45,597 bases of DNA from Opitutia bacterium (GTDB lineage Bacteria > Verrucomicrobiota > Verrucomicrobiia > Opitutales > Opitutaceae). The notes beneath the pieces were generated by a model. It saw nothing but the letters and a program-made list of their open reading frames with translations, did no database searches and had not been told where the DNA came from. The DNA lies in NCBI GenBank assembly GCA_947453695.1, contig CANGHW010000031.1, positions 1 to 45,597 on the forward strand, in the 5' to 3' direction. The translations under genes and the position numbers were made by a program. Each line of letters starts with the position of its first letter. The first letter of the stretch is position 1. Of the stretch, positions 33,264-42,386 are shown one piece after another.

Positions 33264-33281
33264 CCGTGGGGACTCCCACGG
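33264..33281 (+). promoter_or_regulatory. Hairpin in the leader of the TlpA-like gene
   Basis: CCGTGGG (33264-33270) pairs with CCCACGG (33275-33281) across GACT, a perfect 7-bp stem. It is followed by 'ttaccgtctgac', without a T run. It lies 56 bp after the LysR stop and 40 bp before the TlpA start. It may be a weak terminator for the LysR gene or a 5' UTR element. Confidence 0.4.
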
Positions 33282-33321
33282 TTACCGTCTGACTCAACCT
33301 CAATTTCATCTTACTTAGACT

Positions 33322-33861
33322 ATGAAACCCACTCGCTTGTTCGCGGCTCTTTCGGCGTCCGCTGCCTTGGTGGCGGTTGCGCTCTATGTTATCCCGGCTC
33401 GGGCAGCGTCCGAGGCGCCGGCAGCGAGTGGCGGAACCTTGCCGGTTGTAGCATCGGCGCCGGCGTGGAAGCTGAAGGACGTTAACGGGAAGGAAGTCAC
33501 CTCGGCTCAATTCAAGGGCAAGGTGGTCGTCGTTGATTTTTGGGCGACGTGGTGCCCGCCGTGCCGCGCGGAGATCCCGGGCTACGTCGATCTGGTGAAG
33601 AAACACGGCAAAGATGGTTTGGTGATCGTCGGAGTATCCTTGGATCAGGGAGGTCCGGCCGTGGTGAAGACCTTTGGGGAGAAATATGGCGTTAATTATC
33701 CGCTCGTGATGGGCGATGACGACGTGGTGGCGGCGTTTGGCGGGATGGAGGCCATCCCCACGACCTTCCTGATCGACCGCGACGGCAAGATCCGTGATCG
33801 CAAGGTCGGGGCGGAGGCGGCAGCTGATTACGAAAAGAAGATTCTCGCGCTGCTGAAGTAA
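33322..33861 (+). CDS. TlpA/ResA-like thioredoxin, exported
   Basis: A 179-aa thiol-disulfide oxidoreductase. The signal peptide or membrane anchor covers about residues 1-29 (FAALSASAALVAVALYVIPA). The thioredoxin fold has active site 'FWATWCPPC' (Cys78, Cys81), the cis-Pro loop 'EAIPTTFLIDRDG' and the ResA/TlpA-type insertion 'GVSLDQGGPAVVKTFGEKYG'. It likely works in the periplasm on c-type cytochrome maturation or general disulfide reduction. It is preceded by a hairpin leader and followed by an unrelated transporter. Confidence 0.94.
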   Translation: MKPTRLFAALSASAALVAVALYVIPARAASEAPAASGGTLPVVASAPAWKLKDVNGKEVTSAQFKGKVVVVDFWATWCPPCRAEIPGYVDLVKKHGKDGLVIVGVSLDQGGPAVVKTFGEKYGVNYPLVMGDDDVVAAFGGMEAIPTTFLIDRDGKIRDRKVGAEAAADYEKKILALLK

Positions 33862-33982
33862 GCGCCCCGGTCCGGCGGCGGAAAAGGTTAGTGGGGGCCG
33901 GTCGGGAAGGTGGCGGGATCGAAGTTGGATCGTGTTTGGCGTTGAAGCCGGACTGGTTCCCCCGCCTGTGGAGGCGCAGCCG

Positions 33983-34864
33983 ATGCATTTTCCCGCGCAC
34001 CTCTTCATCCCGCTTGTTTGCGGCTTCATTTACGTGGTGGGTGCGCTGTGCCTGAAGCGGGCGGCGGAGCACGGCGTGAGCGTGTGGCGGACAACCTTCG
34101 TCGTGAATCTGACGATGGCCTTGAGCGTGCAGCCGCTGTGGTGGTTTGCCCCCGCCGCCCCTTGGCCGGCCGAGTGGTGGCAACCGGTGGTCACGGCGCT
34201 GCTGTTCATGCTGGCGCAGTTGATGATCTATCTGGCGATTAGTCACGGTGACGTATCGGTGACGACCCCGGTAATGGGCACGAAGTCGATCTTGGTCGCG
34301 GCGTTGGCCAGCGCGCTGTTTGCGGTGAAGATCCCGGCGGCGTGGTGGTGGGCGGCCGCGCTGTGTGCCGTCGCCGTGCTACTCCTCGGGTGGAATGGAG
34401 GCGTGCCGCACCGGCGCGTCGGCTTCACCATCCTTCTAGCCTCGTTGAGCGGGTTCACCTATGCGCTGTCCGATGTGCTGTTGCAGCACTGGGCGCCGGG
34501 GTGGGGGCTGACGCGCTTCATTCCGCTCATGTTTGGGCTGATGGGAGTTTTTTCCTTTGGTTTTTTGGCGTTCTTCTCGGGCTCGTGGCGGGAGGTCGAG
34601 CCGGTGGCGTGGCGCTGGTTGGTGCCGGGTTCGCTGCTGATGGTGCTCAACAACGCGGCCTTCGCGTTTACCTTGGCCCACTGGCGCGATGCCACCGCGG
34701 CGAATGTGGTCTACAGCTCACGTGGACTTTGGTCCGTGGCTCTCGTCTGGGTGGTGGGCCACTGGTTCGGGAATCAGGAACGTCATGCCGGTGGAGCGGC
34801 CATGACCTCGCGGCTGGCTGGTGCGGCATTGATGGTGGCGGCCATCGTGCTCGTGGTGCGGTGA
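33983..34864 (+). CDS. EamA/DMT-superfamily transporter
   Basis: A 293-aa integral membrane protein with about ten helices, e.g. 'FIPLVCGFIYVVGALCL', 'PVVTALLFMLAQLMIYLAIS' and 'WWWAAALCAVAVLLLGW', arranged as two EamA-like halves. 'HGDVSVTTPVMGTKSILVAA' and 'ATAANVVYSSRGLWSVALVW' are the matching TM regions with the conserved small-residue faces. Substrate unknown (amino acids, nucleotides and sugars are all possible for DMT). ATG 33983 is chosen; GTG/ATG further upstream (33932) would add 17 non-hydrophobic residues. Confidence 0.85.
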   Translation: MHFPAHLFIPLVCGFIYVVGALCLKRAAEHGVSVWRTTFVVNLTMALSVQPLWWFAPAAPWPAEWWQPVVTALLFMLAQLMIYLAISHGDVSVTTPVMGTKSILVAALASALFAVKIPAAWWWAAALCAVAVLLLGWNGGVPHRRVGFTILLASLSGFTYALSDVLLQHWAPGWGLTRFIPLMFGLMGVFSFGFLAFFSGSWREVEPVAWRWLVPGSLLMVLNNAAFAFTLAHWRDATAANVVYSSRGLWSVALVWVVGHWFGNQERHAGGAAMTSRLAGAALMVAAIVLVVR

Positions 34865-34922
34865 AGGGAGGGCACCTTTGTCTTGGGAGCTCGGTGCGAC
34901 GCTCGGCACGGGAGAAAAAGGA

Positions 34923-34962
34923 GGGGCCGGCGATAACCCCTTAACGCCGGCCCCAGTTTTTT
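34923..34962 (+). terminator. Intrinsic terminator between convergent genes
   Basis: GGGGCCGGCG (34923-34932) pairs perfectly with CGCCGGCCCC (34945-34954), then AG and six Ts (34957-34962). On the opposite strand the stem is followed by a five-T run (complement of 34915-34919). It therefore can terminate both the EamA gene (plus) and the GH3 gene (minus). Confidence 0.88.
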
Positions 34963-34994
34963 CTTTCCAGCCTTGCGGCCGGTTCACGCTACCC

Positions 34995-35014
34995 AAAACC
35001 CTGCTTTGGGCAGG
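34995..35014 (-). terminator. Weak hairpin after the GH3 gene
   Basis: On the minus strand CCTGC (35014-35010) pairs with GCAGG (35004-35000) around a 5-nt loop, followed by G and TTTT. It precedes the stronger bidirectional terminator at 34923-34962 and may be a first termination point for the GH3 transcript. Confidence 0.35.
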
Positions 35015-35105
35015 ATGGATCTACTTAAGCAGTGACCGTGCCAGCGTGCATGGCAGTTTTGGCTAAATCGTGGTCTTTCTCGCGTCTAGGGGCCTTCCGG
35101 CACGA

Positions 35106-36692
35106 TCAATCGCGGGCGAAACTGGTCACTTGGGCGAGTTCGTCAGCGATGAGGCGGTCGCTGCGGCAGCGAGGCATCTTATACTGGCCGCCCCACTGAT
35201 TCCGATAGCGGAGCCAATGCTCGAACACGCCAGGCATGACGAGGCGCACTGCTGGCGCCTCCATACTGCCGGTTTTGCGCTTTGCGGCGTAATCGACGTT
35301 CAAGCGTTGGAGCTCGGCGTCGAGATCGACGGCCATCTGCGGCCCGGTCGGCGTGGCTTTGGTCCCGGGTCTAAGCTCGATCCACCACTCATGACGACCG
35401 TGGTTTTGACCGGTGAGGGAGTTGATTACGAGCGGGGCGACGTGAAAGTTGACGATCGTCCAGTCTTTCCGTCGGCAGACGGCGATGAGCGTGTCGGTCA
35501 GCTCTTTCTCGATCACGCGCTCGCCAACTCCATTGAGTGTAAGCTTCGTCCGACCGACATAGAGCAGGCGAGGTGGTTCGGTGGAGGTAAAACGAACGAT
35601 GTCGCCCAGCACGTAGCGCACGAGCCCGGCGGGCGTGGTCACGACGAGCGCATAGTCGACTCCCGTCTTAACGCCGATGAGCGGCACGGCCTTGCGGCCC
35701 AATTGGTCGAGGCGGGATTCGTCGAAATCCGCCATCGGAATGAATTCATAGAAGATACCGGCGTCGGCCATCAGACGCAGGCCCAGGCCGGACTCGATGT
35801 CCTGGGCCGCGATGAAGGATTCGGAGGCCGAGTAAACCTCATGAAAATTTACGGTCGGTCCGAGCGCGGTGCGCAGTTCGTCGTAAAATGGTCCGATGGG
35901 CACACCGCTGTGAACGAAGCACTCGAAATTCGGCCACAGGCCCTGCAGGCTGCTAATCCGGCTTTTCCCTTCGATCGAACCCTCTCGCAGGGCCGACGCC
36001 AGGGCGAGGGCCCAGTTCGGAATACCGGAAAGCAAGGTGATATCCAGCCCCCGGGTGCGCTTTACGATCGCCCCGAGCTTCGCGGCCCAATCCGTCAAAT
36101 CAGCGATCGGCGCACCGGGTTCATAAAGGTGGCGCTCAGCCCAGGCGGGGAGATTGAGCGCCGTGAAACCGCTGATATCGCCGACGTAGGCCTCGTGTCG
36201 TCCCGCCTCAGGTAGTGGGCGCAGAGCGGTTGATCCTCCTACATGAAGATGGCGGCCGCGAAACACTGCCGCATGGCGCATCCGCACGGTGTAGTAGAGC
36301 AACGAATCGAGTTCGGCCCGACGAAAGTGCTCGAGCATCTCCTCCGTGACCGGGACTTGCTTGGCGGGTCCGGTCGTGCCCGAGGTTTGGGCGAAGAAGG
36401 AACAGCGCCCCGGCCAGAGCACGTCTGCCTCGCCGCGTTTCATCCGCTCGATAGCGGGGGCAAGTTGCTCGTAACTGCGCGGCGCGACGCGCGCCTGGAA
36501 ATTATCGTAGCTGGTGCCGGCGACTACCCCCGATTCACGCCAGTAGGAAGTCAGTGCGAGCTTGGGTGTGAGCGAGTCGAAGATTCTTTTCTGCGCGCCG
36601 CCGTCCGCCCGTTTTTGTCGGAGGCGCCACTCGGCGGCGGCGGTCTGCAAATTGAGGCCGAACGTGTAGATGCTTTTGGGCCAGACCGGCAT
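35106..36692 (-). CDS. GH3-family acyl-adenylate/amido synthetase
   Basis: A 528-aa protein of the GH3 superfamily, known in plants for conjugating amino acids to auxin and jasmonate and found in scattered bacteria without a settled role. ATP-binding motif I is 'FFAQTSGTTGPAKQVPVTEE' (99-118), motif II is 'HEVYSASESFIAAQD', and 'GLVRYVLGDIVRFTS' precedes the hinge and mobile C-terminal domain. All adenylation motifs look intact, so it should activate a carboxylic acid with ATP. It stands alone, convergent with the transporter and divergent from RluA. Confidence 0.92.
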   Translation of the reverse strand: MPVWPKSIYTFGLNLQTAAAEWRLRQKRADGGAQKRIFDSLTPKLALTSYWRESGVVAGTSYDNFQARVAPRSYEQLAPAIERMKRGEADVLWPGRCSFFAQTSGTTGPAKQVPVTEEMLEHFRRAELDSLLYYTVRMRHAAVFRGRHLHVGGSTALRPLPEAGRHEAYVGDISGFTALNLPAWAERHLYEPGAPIADLTDWAAKLGAIVKRTRGLDITLLSGIPNWALALASALREGSIEGKSRISSLQGLWPNFECFVHSGVPIGPFYDELRTALGPTVNFHEVYSASESFIAAQDIESGLGLRLMADAGIFYEFIPMADFDESRLDQLGRKAVPLIGVKTGVDYALVVTTPAGLVRYVLGDIVRFTSTEPPRLLYVGRTKLTLNGVGERVIEKELTDTLIAVCRRKDWTIVNFHVAPLVINSLTGQNHGRHEWWIELRPGTKATPTGPQMAVDLDAELQRLNVDYAAKRKTGSMEAPAVRLVMPGVFEHWLRYRNQWGGQYKMPRCRSDRLIADELAQVTSFARD

Positions 36693-36875
36693 GGGGCGGG
36701 TGCGCAGTGAGGCAGCGAACGGGGCCGCGGAGCGGCAAGCGAATTCCGGTGGGAAAAAGCGAACTTACCTGATTTTAGCCGTGGTTCGATCCCGAGGGAA
36801 AACCAGGCCGGCCCGCCTCCCTTGAAACGCGGGCGTGACTTTCGGGTGGCGATTCGCGTTTCTCGGCGCTGCACC

Positions 36876-37664
36876 ATGCCGCTCCCGCCCGTTATCTTCG
36901 AGGACGCTTCGATCATCGCTTTCGACAAACCGAGCGGACTGCTCGTCGCCCCTGACCGTTGGGACAAGCAGCGGGAAAACCTCATGGGCCTGGTGCACGA
37001 CAAGATGGGCCACGGCGTGGCCAACGTCCATCGGCTCGATGCCGACACCAGCGGCCTGTTGCTTTGTGCGAAGAACAAGACCGCGCTCGATTTTCTCAGC
37101 GGCCAGTTTCAATCGAAGACCGTCGCGAAGAAATACCATGCCCTCGTCGTCGTCTTGGCGGCTGAGGAAGCCATGAAGGTGATCGCGCCGATCCGCGATG
37201 CCGCCGGAGCCCTGCCGGACGCGTTCAACGTCGAGCTCTCCCTCGGCGAGGACGAGCGCCAGAAGGGGCGGATGCGCGTTTTTAAGGGCCGTGGCGGTAA
37301 GGAGTGTGCGAGCGAATTCACGACGTTGGAGAAGTTTGGCCGCTATGCGCTCGTCGAGTGTCGTCCACTCACCGGTCGCACGCATCAACTGCGGGTCCAC
37401 CTCGCAGCCGCCGGCGCGCCGATCCTCAACGATCCGTTTTACGGCAACCCTGACATCAAGCTCCTCCTTTCGGATCTGAAGCGCCGCTACAAAGGCCGCG
37501 ACGACGAGAAGCCGCTGATCTCTCGCCTCGCCTTGCACGCGAGCGAACTCACATTGAAGCACCCCGAGACCAAGGAGCCGTTTACGATCTCCGCGCCGTT
37601 GCCCCATGAGTTTGAAGTTGCGCTCAAGTATCTGCGCAAGTTTGCCGTCGGCATCCGCCGGTGA
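36876..37664 (+). CDS. RluA-family RNA pseudouridine synthase
   Basis: A 262-aa enzyme that isomerises specific uridines in rRNA or tRNA. The start 'VIFEDASIIAFDKPSGLLVA' and catalytic motif 'HRLDADTSGLLLCAK' (Asp55) are typical, as is 'LTGRTHQLRVHLAAAGAPIL'. The C-terminus is basic. No S4 domain is present, so it is closer to RluA/RluC-minimal forms; the target base cannot be predicted. ATG 36876 is used; a TTG at 36822 would extend it by 18 residues. From here on, plus-strand genes lack the strong G excess seen upstream. Confidence 0.92.
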   Translation: MPLPPVIFEDASIIAFDKPSGLLVAPDRWDKQRENLMGLVHDKMGHGVANVHRLDADTSGLLLCAKNKTALDFLSGQFQSKTVAKKYHALVVVLAAEEAMKVIAPIRDAAGALPDAFNVELSLGEDERQKGRMRVFKGRGGKECASEFTTLEKFGRYALVECRPLTGRTHQLRVHLAAAGAPILNDPFYGNPDIKLLLSDLKRRYKGRDDEKPLISRLALHASELTLKHPETKEPFTISAPLPHEFEVALKYLRKFAVGIRR

Positions 37665-37704
37665 AGCGGGCGGCTCCGCCAAAAGCTCGGTTTTCCTTTC
37701 CCCT

Positions 37705-38574
37705 ATGAATACCACCCCACTCCTCACTCGCCGTGACGCACTCCGCACCGCTGCGCTCGGTGTGCTTTCGCTTCCCCTGCTCAATGTCGCGGCCCGGGCC
37801 GCCGAATCCGCGCCGGCCGCTGGTAAAGCGGGTTCGTTGCGTTTCGGCTGCGCCACCTATGGCCAGCGGGCGTTGTCGGTCGACGATTTGCTCACTGCGT
37901 TGAAGGCCCTTCGCATTTCGAATGTCGCCCTCTACAAGGCGCATCTCAATTGGGAAACGGCCACGCCCGACGAGGTGCGCGCCGTCGTGGCCAAGGCCAC
38001 CGCCGCGGGCATCACCCTGACCGGGACCGGCGTGGTCGCCTTCAAGAATAACGAGGCTGCGTGCCGTAAGGCCTTCGAAAATGCCAAGGTAGCCCGCCTG
38101 CCGACCATGATCTGCAAGCCCGACCTGGATGCGCTGCCGCTCGTGGAGAAGCTCGCGAAGGAATACGACCAACGCCTTGCGATCCACAATCACGGGCCCG
38201 AAGACAAGGTCTACCCGTCGCCCTACGACGTGATGAAGGTCATCACGCCGCTCGATGCCCGCATCGGACTCTGTCTCGACGTCGGCCATGCGATGCGCGC
38301 CAAAGCCGATCCCGTTGAGGCGATCCGCAAATGCGCACCGCGTCTCTACGACGTGCACCTCAAGGACTCCAACGCCATCCCCGGCTCCGACAAAGACATA
38401 GCCGTAGAGATCGGAGCCGGTCGCATGGACATCCGCGGCATGCTCCGCGCGTTGATGGAGATCAAGTATACCGGCGTCGCCTCCTTCGAATACGAGAAGC
38501 CCACGGGTCACCCCATCACTGGATTGGCGGAGTCCGTCGGCTACGTCCGCGGTCTCCTGGCCGGCATGACCTGA
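37705..38574 (+). CDS. TAT-exported sugar phosphate isomerase/epimerase-like TIM barrel
   Basis: A 289-aa protein of the xylose isomerase-like TIM-barrel family (AP endonuclease 2 fold). The N-terminus 'TPLLTRRDALRTAALGVLSL' contains the twin-arginine motif and an h-region ending in AARAAES, so it is exported folded. Metal-ligand positions are recognisable: 'AIHNHGPED', 'LCLDVGHA', 'DVHLKDSN' and 'ASFEYEKP'. In Verrucomicrobiota and Planctomycetota such proteins accompany sugar dehydrogenases in carbohydrate modules, consistent with the Gfo/Idh/MocA gene downstream. The substrate is unknown. Confidence 0.9.
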   Translation: MNTTPLLTRRDALRTAALGVLSLPLLNVAARAAESAPAAGKAGSLRFGCATYGQRALSVDDLLTALKALRISNVALYKAHLNWETATPDEVRAVVAKATAAGITLTGTGVVAFKNNEAACRKAFENAKVARLPTMICKPDLDALPLVEKLAKEYDQRLAIHNHGPEDKVYPSPYDVMKVITPLDARIGLCLDVGHAMRAKADPVEAIRKCAPRLYDVHLKDSNAIPGSDKDIAVEIGAGRMDIRGMLRALMEIKYTGVASFEYEKPTGHPITGLAESVGYVRGLLAGMT

Positions 38575-38599
38575 AGAAAAGCTGACCTCGGCATACCCC

Positions 38600-39826
38600 A
38601 TGAAGCACCTTCGCCTTTCCCTCGCGCTCGCGTTCTCCGTCGCCGCCGTGTTTGCGGCCGACGCTCCGAAGAAAGCCAAGTCCGACGGCAAATCCACCTA
38701 TGAAAAAGGGCTGCCGCCCGACGTGAAGAAACTCGCGCTCGGTGACGCCGCGCCGGACTTCGACCTCCTCGGAATTGATGGGAAACGCTACACGCTCGCC
38801 GATTTTCCCGCGGCCAAGTCGCCGGTGCTCATGGTGGTTTTCCTCTCGAATCACTGTCCTTATTCGCACGCGGCCGAGACACGGTTGCTGCCGTTTGTGC
38901 GCGAGTATGCGGCCAAGGGCCTCGCGGTCGTCGCGATCAATCCCAACAGCCCCGACGGCATCCGCATCGACGAACTCGGCTACAGCAAATACAACGACAG
39001 TTACGAGGAGATGAAGCTCTACGCCCGCGATCAGGGCTTTCCGTTTCCCTACCTCTACGACGGCGACACCCAGGCCGTGGCCAAGGCCTACGGCTGCCTC
39101 GCCACGCCGCACGTCTTCCTCTTCGACCGCGAGCGGAAGCTTCGCTACGCCGGCCGGGTCGATGACTCGCGATTCGAAGACGTGAGCACCGTGAAATCGC
39201 ACGAGACCCGCAACGCCGTGATCGAGCTCCTCGCCGGCAAGCCCGTGAGCGTTCCGCAGACTCCGGTGATGGGTTGCTCGACGAAATGGAATTCGAAGCG
39301 CGATGATGTCGCCAAGGCCGACGAGAAATGGAAGGCCGAGCCCGTCGAACTCGAACGCATTGATGCCGCCGGTGTCGCGGCGCTGGCCAAAAACACCTCC
39401 AACCGCCTCCGCCTCGTCAACGTCTGGGCGACGTGGTGCGCGCCGTGCGTGGCCGAGTTTCCGGAGCTCGTTTCGTTTTCCCGTCGTTTCAGCACGCGCG
39501 ATTTCGAACTCGTGACCATCAGCATGGACGACCCGAAGCAGGAGGCGCAGGCGAAGCGCTTTCTCGAAAAGCAGCACGCCGTCCCTTCCGCCCGCCTGAA
39601 GGGCCTGCTCAAGGCGGAGGGCCGCACCGCCACTAACTTTATCTATACGGAGGCCAGCGCTGATGCCCTGATCGCCGCGCTTGACCCGGCTTGGCCTGGT
39701 CCGCTGCCGCACACTGTGCTGATCGCACCCGGCGGTAAGATCCTCTGGCGCCACAACGGCGCGTTCGACCCCGAGGCGCTCCGTCACACGCTCGTCGAGG
39801 CGCTGGGCGCGTATTACAAACCGTAG
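38600..39826 (+). CDS. Exported two-domain thioredoxin-like protein
   Basis: A 408-aa protein with a signal peptide (MKHLRLSLALAFSVAAVFAA). Domain 1 (about 45-235) is a peroxiredoxin-like/PRX_like1 domain: 'FLSNHCPYSHAAETRLLPFV' with a single active-site Cys86 (CPYS), 'AINPNSPDG', 'YLYDGDTQAVAKAYG' and the family tail 'GCSTKW'. Domain 2 (about 250-408) is TlpA-like with a full WCAPC site (Cys280, Cys283). A one-Cys peroxidase-like domain fused to its own dithiol reductase domain suggests intramolecular recycling (inference). It lies 25 bp after the TIM-barrel gene. Confidence 0.9.
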   Translation: MKHLRLSLALAFSVAAVFAADAPKKAKSDGKSTYEKGLPPDVKKLALGDAAPDFDLLGIDGKRYTLADFPAAKSPVLMVVFLSNHCPYSHAAETRLLPFVREYAAKGLAVVAINPNSPDGIRIDELGYSKYNDSYEEMKLYARDQGFPFPYLYDGDTQAVAKAYGCLATPHVFLFDRERKLRYAGRVDDSRFEDVSTVKSHETRNAVIELLAGKPVSVPQTPVMGCSTKWNSKRDDVAKADEKWKAEPVELERIDAAGVAALAKNTSNRLRLVNVWATWCAPCVAEFPELVSFSRRFSTRDFELVTISMDDPKQEAQAKRFLEKQHAVPSARLKGLLKAEGRTATNFIYTEASADALIAALDPAWPGPLPHTVLIAPGGKILWRHNGAFDPEALRHTLVEALGAYYKP

Positions 39827-39959
39827 CGGCGGGTTTCGGTCCGCGCAGGGAGGCCTGGTCCAGTCGCGGGGGGGCGCCGCGGTCAACGTTTCCCGTTCGC
39901 CGGGCTTGCCAGCGGCGCAACCGGCGGGGGAAGCTCATCGTCTTTCCGCGACCTTGCGC

Positions 39960-41015
39960 ATGACTGCACTCCCTCCGTCCTCTCCTCTTGGCTTCGGCAT
40001 CATCGGCGTCGGCATGATCGCCGACTTTCACGCCCAAGCCATCGCGGCGGCACGCGGCGCGAAACTAGTCGGTATCGCCACGCGCAATGCCGACAATGCC
40101 CGCACCTTTGCGGCGAAGCACGCCGTGCCGTTTGCGACGACCGATGTCGCCGCCCTGCTGGCGCGGCCGGATATCCACGTCGTCTGCGTGACGACGCCGA
40201 GTGGCGCGCACCTTGAGCCGGCGCTGGCCGCCGTGCGGGCCGGCAAGCACCTCGTGGTCGAGAAACCCATCGAGATCACGACGGAGCGTGCCGACGAACT
40301 CCTCCGCGCCGCCGATGCCGCCGGCGTGAAAGTGGCACCGATCTTCCAGGCCCGCTTCGGTGAAGGCGCCCGCACGCTCAAGGCCGCGCTCATGGCGGGC
40401 CGTTTCGGTCGCATCGTCCTCGCGAGCGCCTATGTGAAGTGGCACCGCTCGCGCGAGTATTACACCGGCTGGAAGGGCACGCTCGCCCTCGACGGCGGCG
40501 GCTCGACCATGAACCAGGGCATCCACGGCATCGACCTGCTCCAGTGGTTTGCCGGGATGCCCAGCGAAGTCTTCGCGTGGAAAACCCGGCGCGTCTACGA
40601 ACACATCGAGGCCGAGGACACCCTGAGTGCGACGATCAAGTATGCGAACGGCGCACTCGGCAGCATCGAAACGACGACGGCGGCCTGGCCCGGTTGGTCG
40701 CGCCGAATCGAGATCTGCGGAGAAAACGGCTCCGCCCGCCTGGAGGATGACCATTTGGCCGAGTGGAAATTCCGCACGCCGGAGCCGAAGGACGACGCGA
40801 TCCGCGCGGCCGGGCTGGACCCCGAGATGGCCTCCGGCGCGGGCGCGCCCAATGCCATTAGCTTCCAGGGGCACTTGCGCCAGATTCAGGACCTTATCGA
40901 TTCCCTGCGTGACAACCGCCCCGTGGCCGTTGACGGTCATGAGGCGCGCAAGGCTGTCGCGCTGATCCGCGCCCTCTACGCATCCGCCGACCGGGGCGTG
41001 CCGGTGAAACTCTAA
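39960..41015 (+). CDS. Gfo/Idh/MocA-family sugar dehydrogenase
   Basis: A 351-aa NAD(P)-dependent oxidoreductase. The Rossmann motif is 'GFGIIGVGMIADFHAQAI' (11-28). The signature 'VVEKPIEIT' (EKP at 101-103) holds the catalytic Lys, and 'MNQGIHGIDLLQWFAG' holds the family His/Asp pair. It oxidises or epimerises a sugar or cyclitol; no signal peptide, so cytoplasmic. ATG 39960 follows 134 bp of non-coding DNA after the thioredoxin gene; a TTG at 39906 would add 18 atypical residues. The transporter gene starts 18 bp after it, so the pair is an operon. Confidence 0.93.
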   Translation: MTALPPSSPLGFGIIGVGMIADFHAQAIAAARGAKLVGIATRNADNARTFAAKHAVPFATTDVAALLARPDIHVVCVTTPSGAHLEPALAAVRAGKHLVVEKPIEITTERADELLRAADAAGVKVAPIFQARFGEGARTLKAALMAGRFGRIVLASAYVKWHRSREYYTGWKGTLALDGGGSTMNQGIHGIDLLQWFAGMPSEVFAWKTRRVYEHIEAEDTLSATIKYANGALGSIETTTAAWPGWSRRIEICGENGSARLEDDHLAEWKFRTPEPKDDAIRAAGLDPEMASGAGAPNAISFQGHLRQIQDLIDSLRDNRPVAVDGHEARKAVALIRALYASADRGVPVKL

Positions 41016-41033
41016 GCCCAGATTCTTTCCCCT

Positions 41034-42386
41034 ATGTCCTCCCCCTCCGCACCCTCCCAATCGTGGCGCTCGCTGCTGACACCGCAGCACTGGTTCGTCT
41101 TCTCCGTCGCTTCGCTCGCCTGGCTCTTCGACTGCATGGACCAGCAGTTCTTCAATCTCGGCCGTGGCGCCGCGATGGAGCAACTCCTGACCGACAAGTC
41201 GAAGGTCATCGAATACGGTTCCTACACCACGTCGGTGTTCCTGCTCGGCTGGGCCGTCGGCGGACTGCTCTTCGGTGCCCTCGGTGACCGGTTTGGTCGG
41301 GCGAAGATCCTCACGGTCTCCGTGCTGCTCTACTCGGTGTTCACCGGCCTGAGCGCGCTCTCGACCGGCTTCTTTGATTTCTGTGTCTATCGCTTCCTTA
41401 CTGGCCTCGGTGTCGGCGGCGTCTTCGGTCTCGCGGTCGCCCTCGTGGCGGACACCGTGCCGGACAAGGCCCGCGCCCCCGCGCTCGGCCTCCTGCAGTC
41501 GCTGTCCAGTATTGGTAATATTTCGGCCGCGCTGATCGGCATGGGCATCGCGGCCCTCGCCGCGCAGCAACTCCTCCCGGGCGGTTTGAAAACGTGGCAG
41601 GCGATGTTCCTCGTTGGCGCGACACCCGCCTTCCTCTGTGTGTTCATCCTGGCGAAACTCAAGGAGCCGCAGAAGTGGGTCGACGCGAAGGCCGCTGGCA
41701 AAATCAGTGGCATCAAATTCGGTTCCTACGGTTCGCTGCTCTCGCATCCCAAGTGGCGCAAGCACGCCTGGGCCGGCCTCATTTTGTGCAGCGCCGGCAT
41801 CATCGGTCTCTGGGGTATCGGTAATTTCCACCCGACGATCGTCTCCTCGATCGTCACCGAGCACTTGAAGGCCTCCGGCGTCTCGCCCGAGAAACTCGCC
41901 AGCGAAAAAGCGTTTTGGAGTTCGATGGGCCTGCTCCTGCAGAACATCGGTGCCTTCTTCGGCATGACGACCCTCGCATGGGTCGCACAGGCCAAGGGCC
42001 GCAAGATTGCCTTCGCGATCGCGCTCATCCTCTCGTTCCTCTCGACCGTGCTTGTCTTCAAAGGCATGCGCCAATTCAGCGACATCTTCTGGATGATCCC
42101 GCTGATGGGCTTCGGCCAGCTCTCGGTATTTGCCGTTTACGCGATCTACTTGCCCGAGCTGTTCCCCACGAGCCTCCGCGCCACGGGCACGAGCTTCTGC
42201 TACAACTTTGGCCGCGTGGCTGCCGCGACCTCGCCCTTTACCGTCGGTCAGATCACGAAGAGCCTCGGCGGCAACCTGGAGGGTTTCCGCACCGCCGGCC
42301 TTTGGGTGAGCCTCGTGCTCCTGCTCGGCCTCCTTGTGCTGCCGATGCTGCCCGAGACGAAGGATAAGCCCCTGCCCGAGGAATAA
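41034..42386 (+). CDS. MFS transporter (sugar/organic acid type)
   Basis: A 450-aa, 12-TM major facilitator protein. It has TM1 'FVFSVASLAWLFDCMDQQFF', motif A 'GALGDRFGRAKILTVSV' after TM2 and 'RFLTGLGVGGVFGLAVALVA' in TM4, with 'YLPELFPTSLRATGTSFCYN' after TM10, a motif shared by sugar and aromatic-acid carriers. Given its place directly behind a sugar dehydrogenase and before sulfatases, it probably imports the released sugar (inference). Confidence 0.93.
   Translation: MSSPSAPSQSWRSLLTPQHWFVFSVASLAWLFDCMDQQFFNLGRGAAMEQLLTDKSKVIEYGSYTTSVFLLGWAVGGLLFGALGDRFGRAKILTVSVLLYSVFTGLSALSTGFFDFCVYRFLTGLGVGGVFGLAVALVADTVPDKARAPALGLLQSLSSIGNISAALIGMGIAALAAQQLLPGGLKTWQAMFLVGATPAFLCVFILAKLKEPQKWVDAKAAGKISGIKFGSYGSLLSHPKWRKHAWAGLILCSAGIIGLWGIGNFHPTIVSSIVTEHLKASGVSPEKLASEKAFWSSMGLLLQNIGAFFGMTTLAWVAQAKGRKIAFAIALILSFLSTVLVFKGMRQFSDIFWMIPLMGFGQLSVFAVYAIYLPELFPTSLRATGTSFCYNFGRVAAATSPFTVGQITKSLGGNLEGFRTAGLWVSLVLLLGLLVLPMLPETKDKPLPEE

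Noticed and set aside
34963..35060. tRNA or small RNA gene between the EamA and GH3 genes
   Set aside because: No T-arm consensus or cloverleaf can be formed; the stretch contains only short hairpins fitting terminators.
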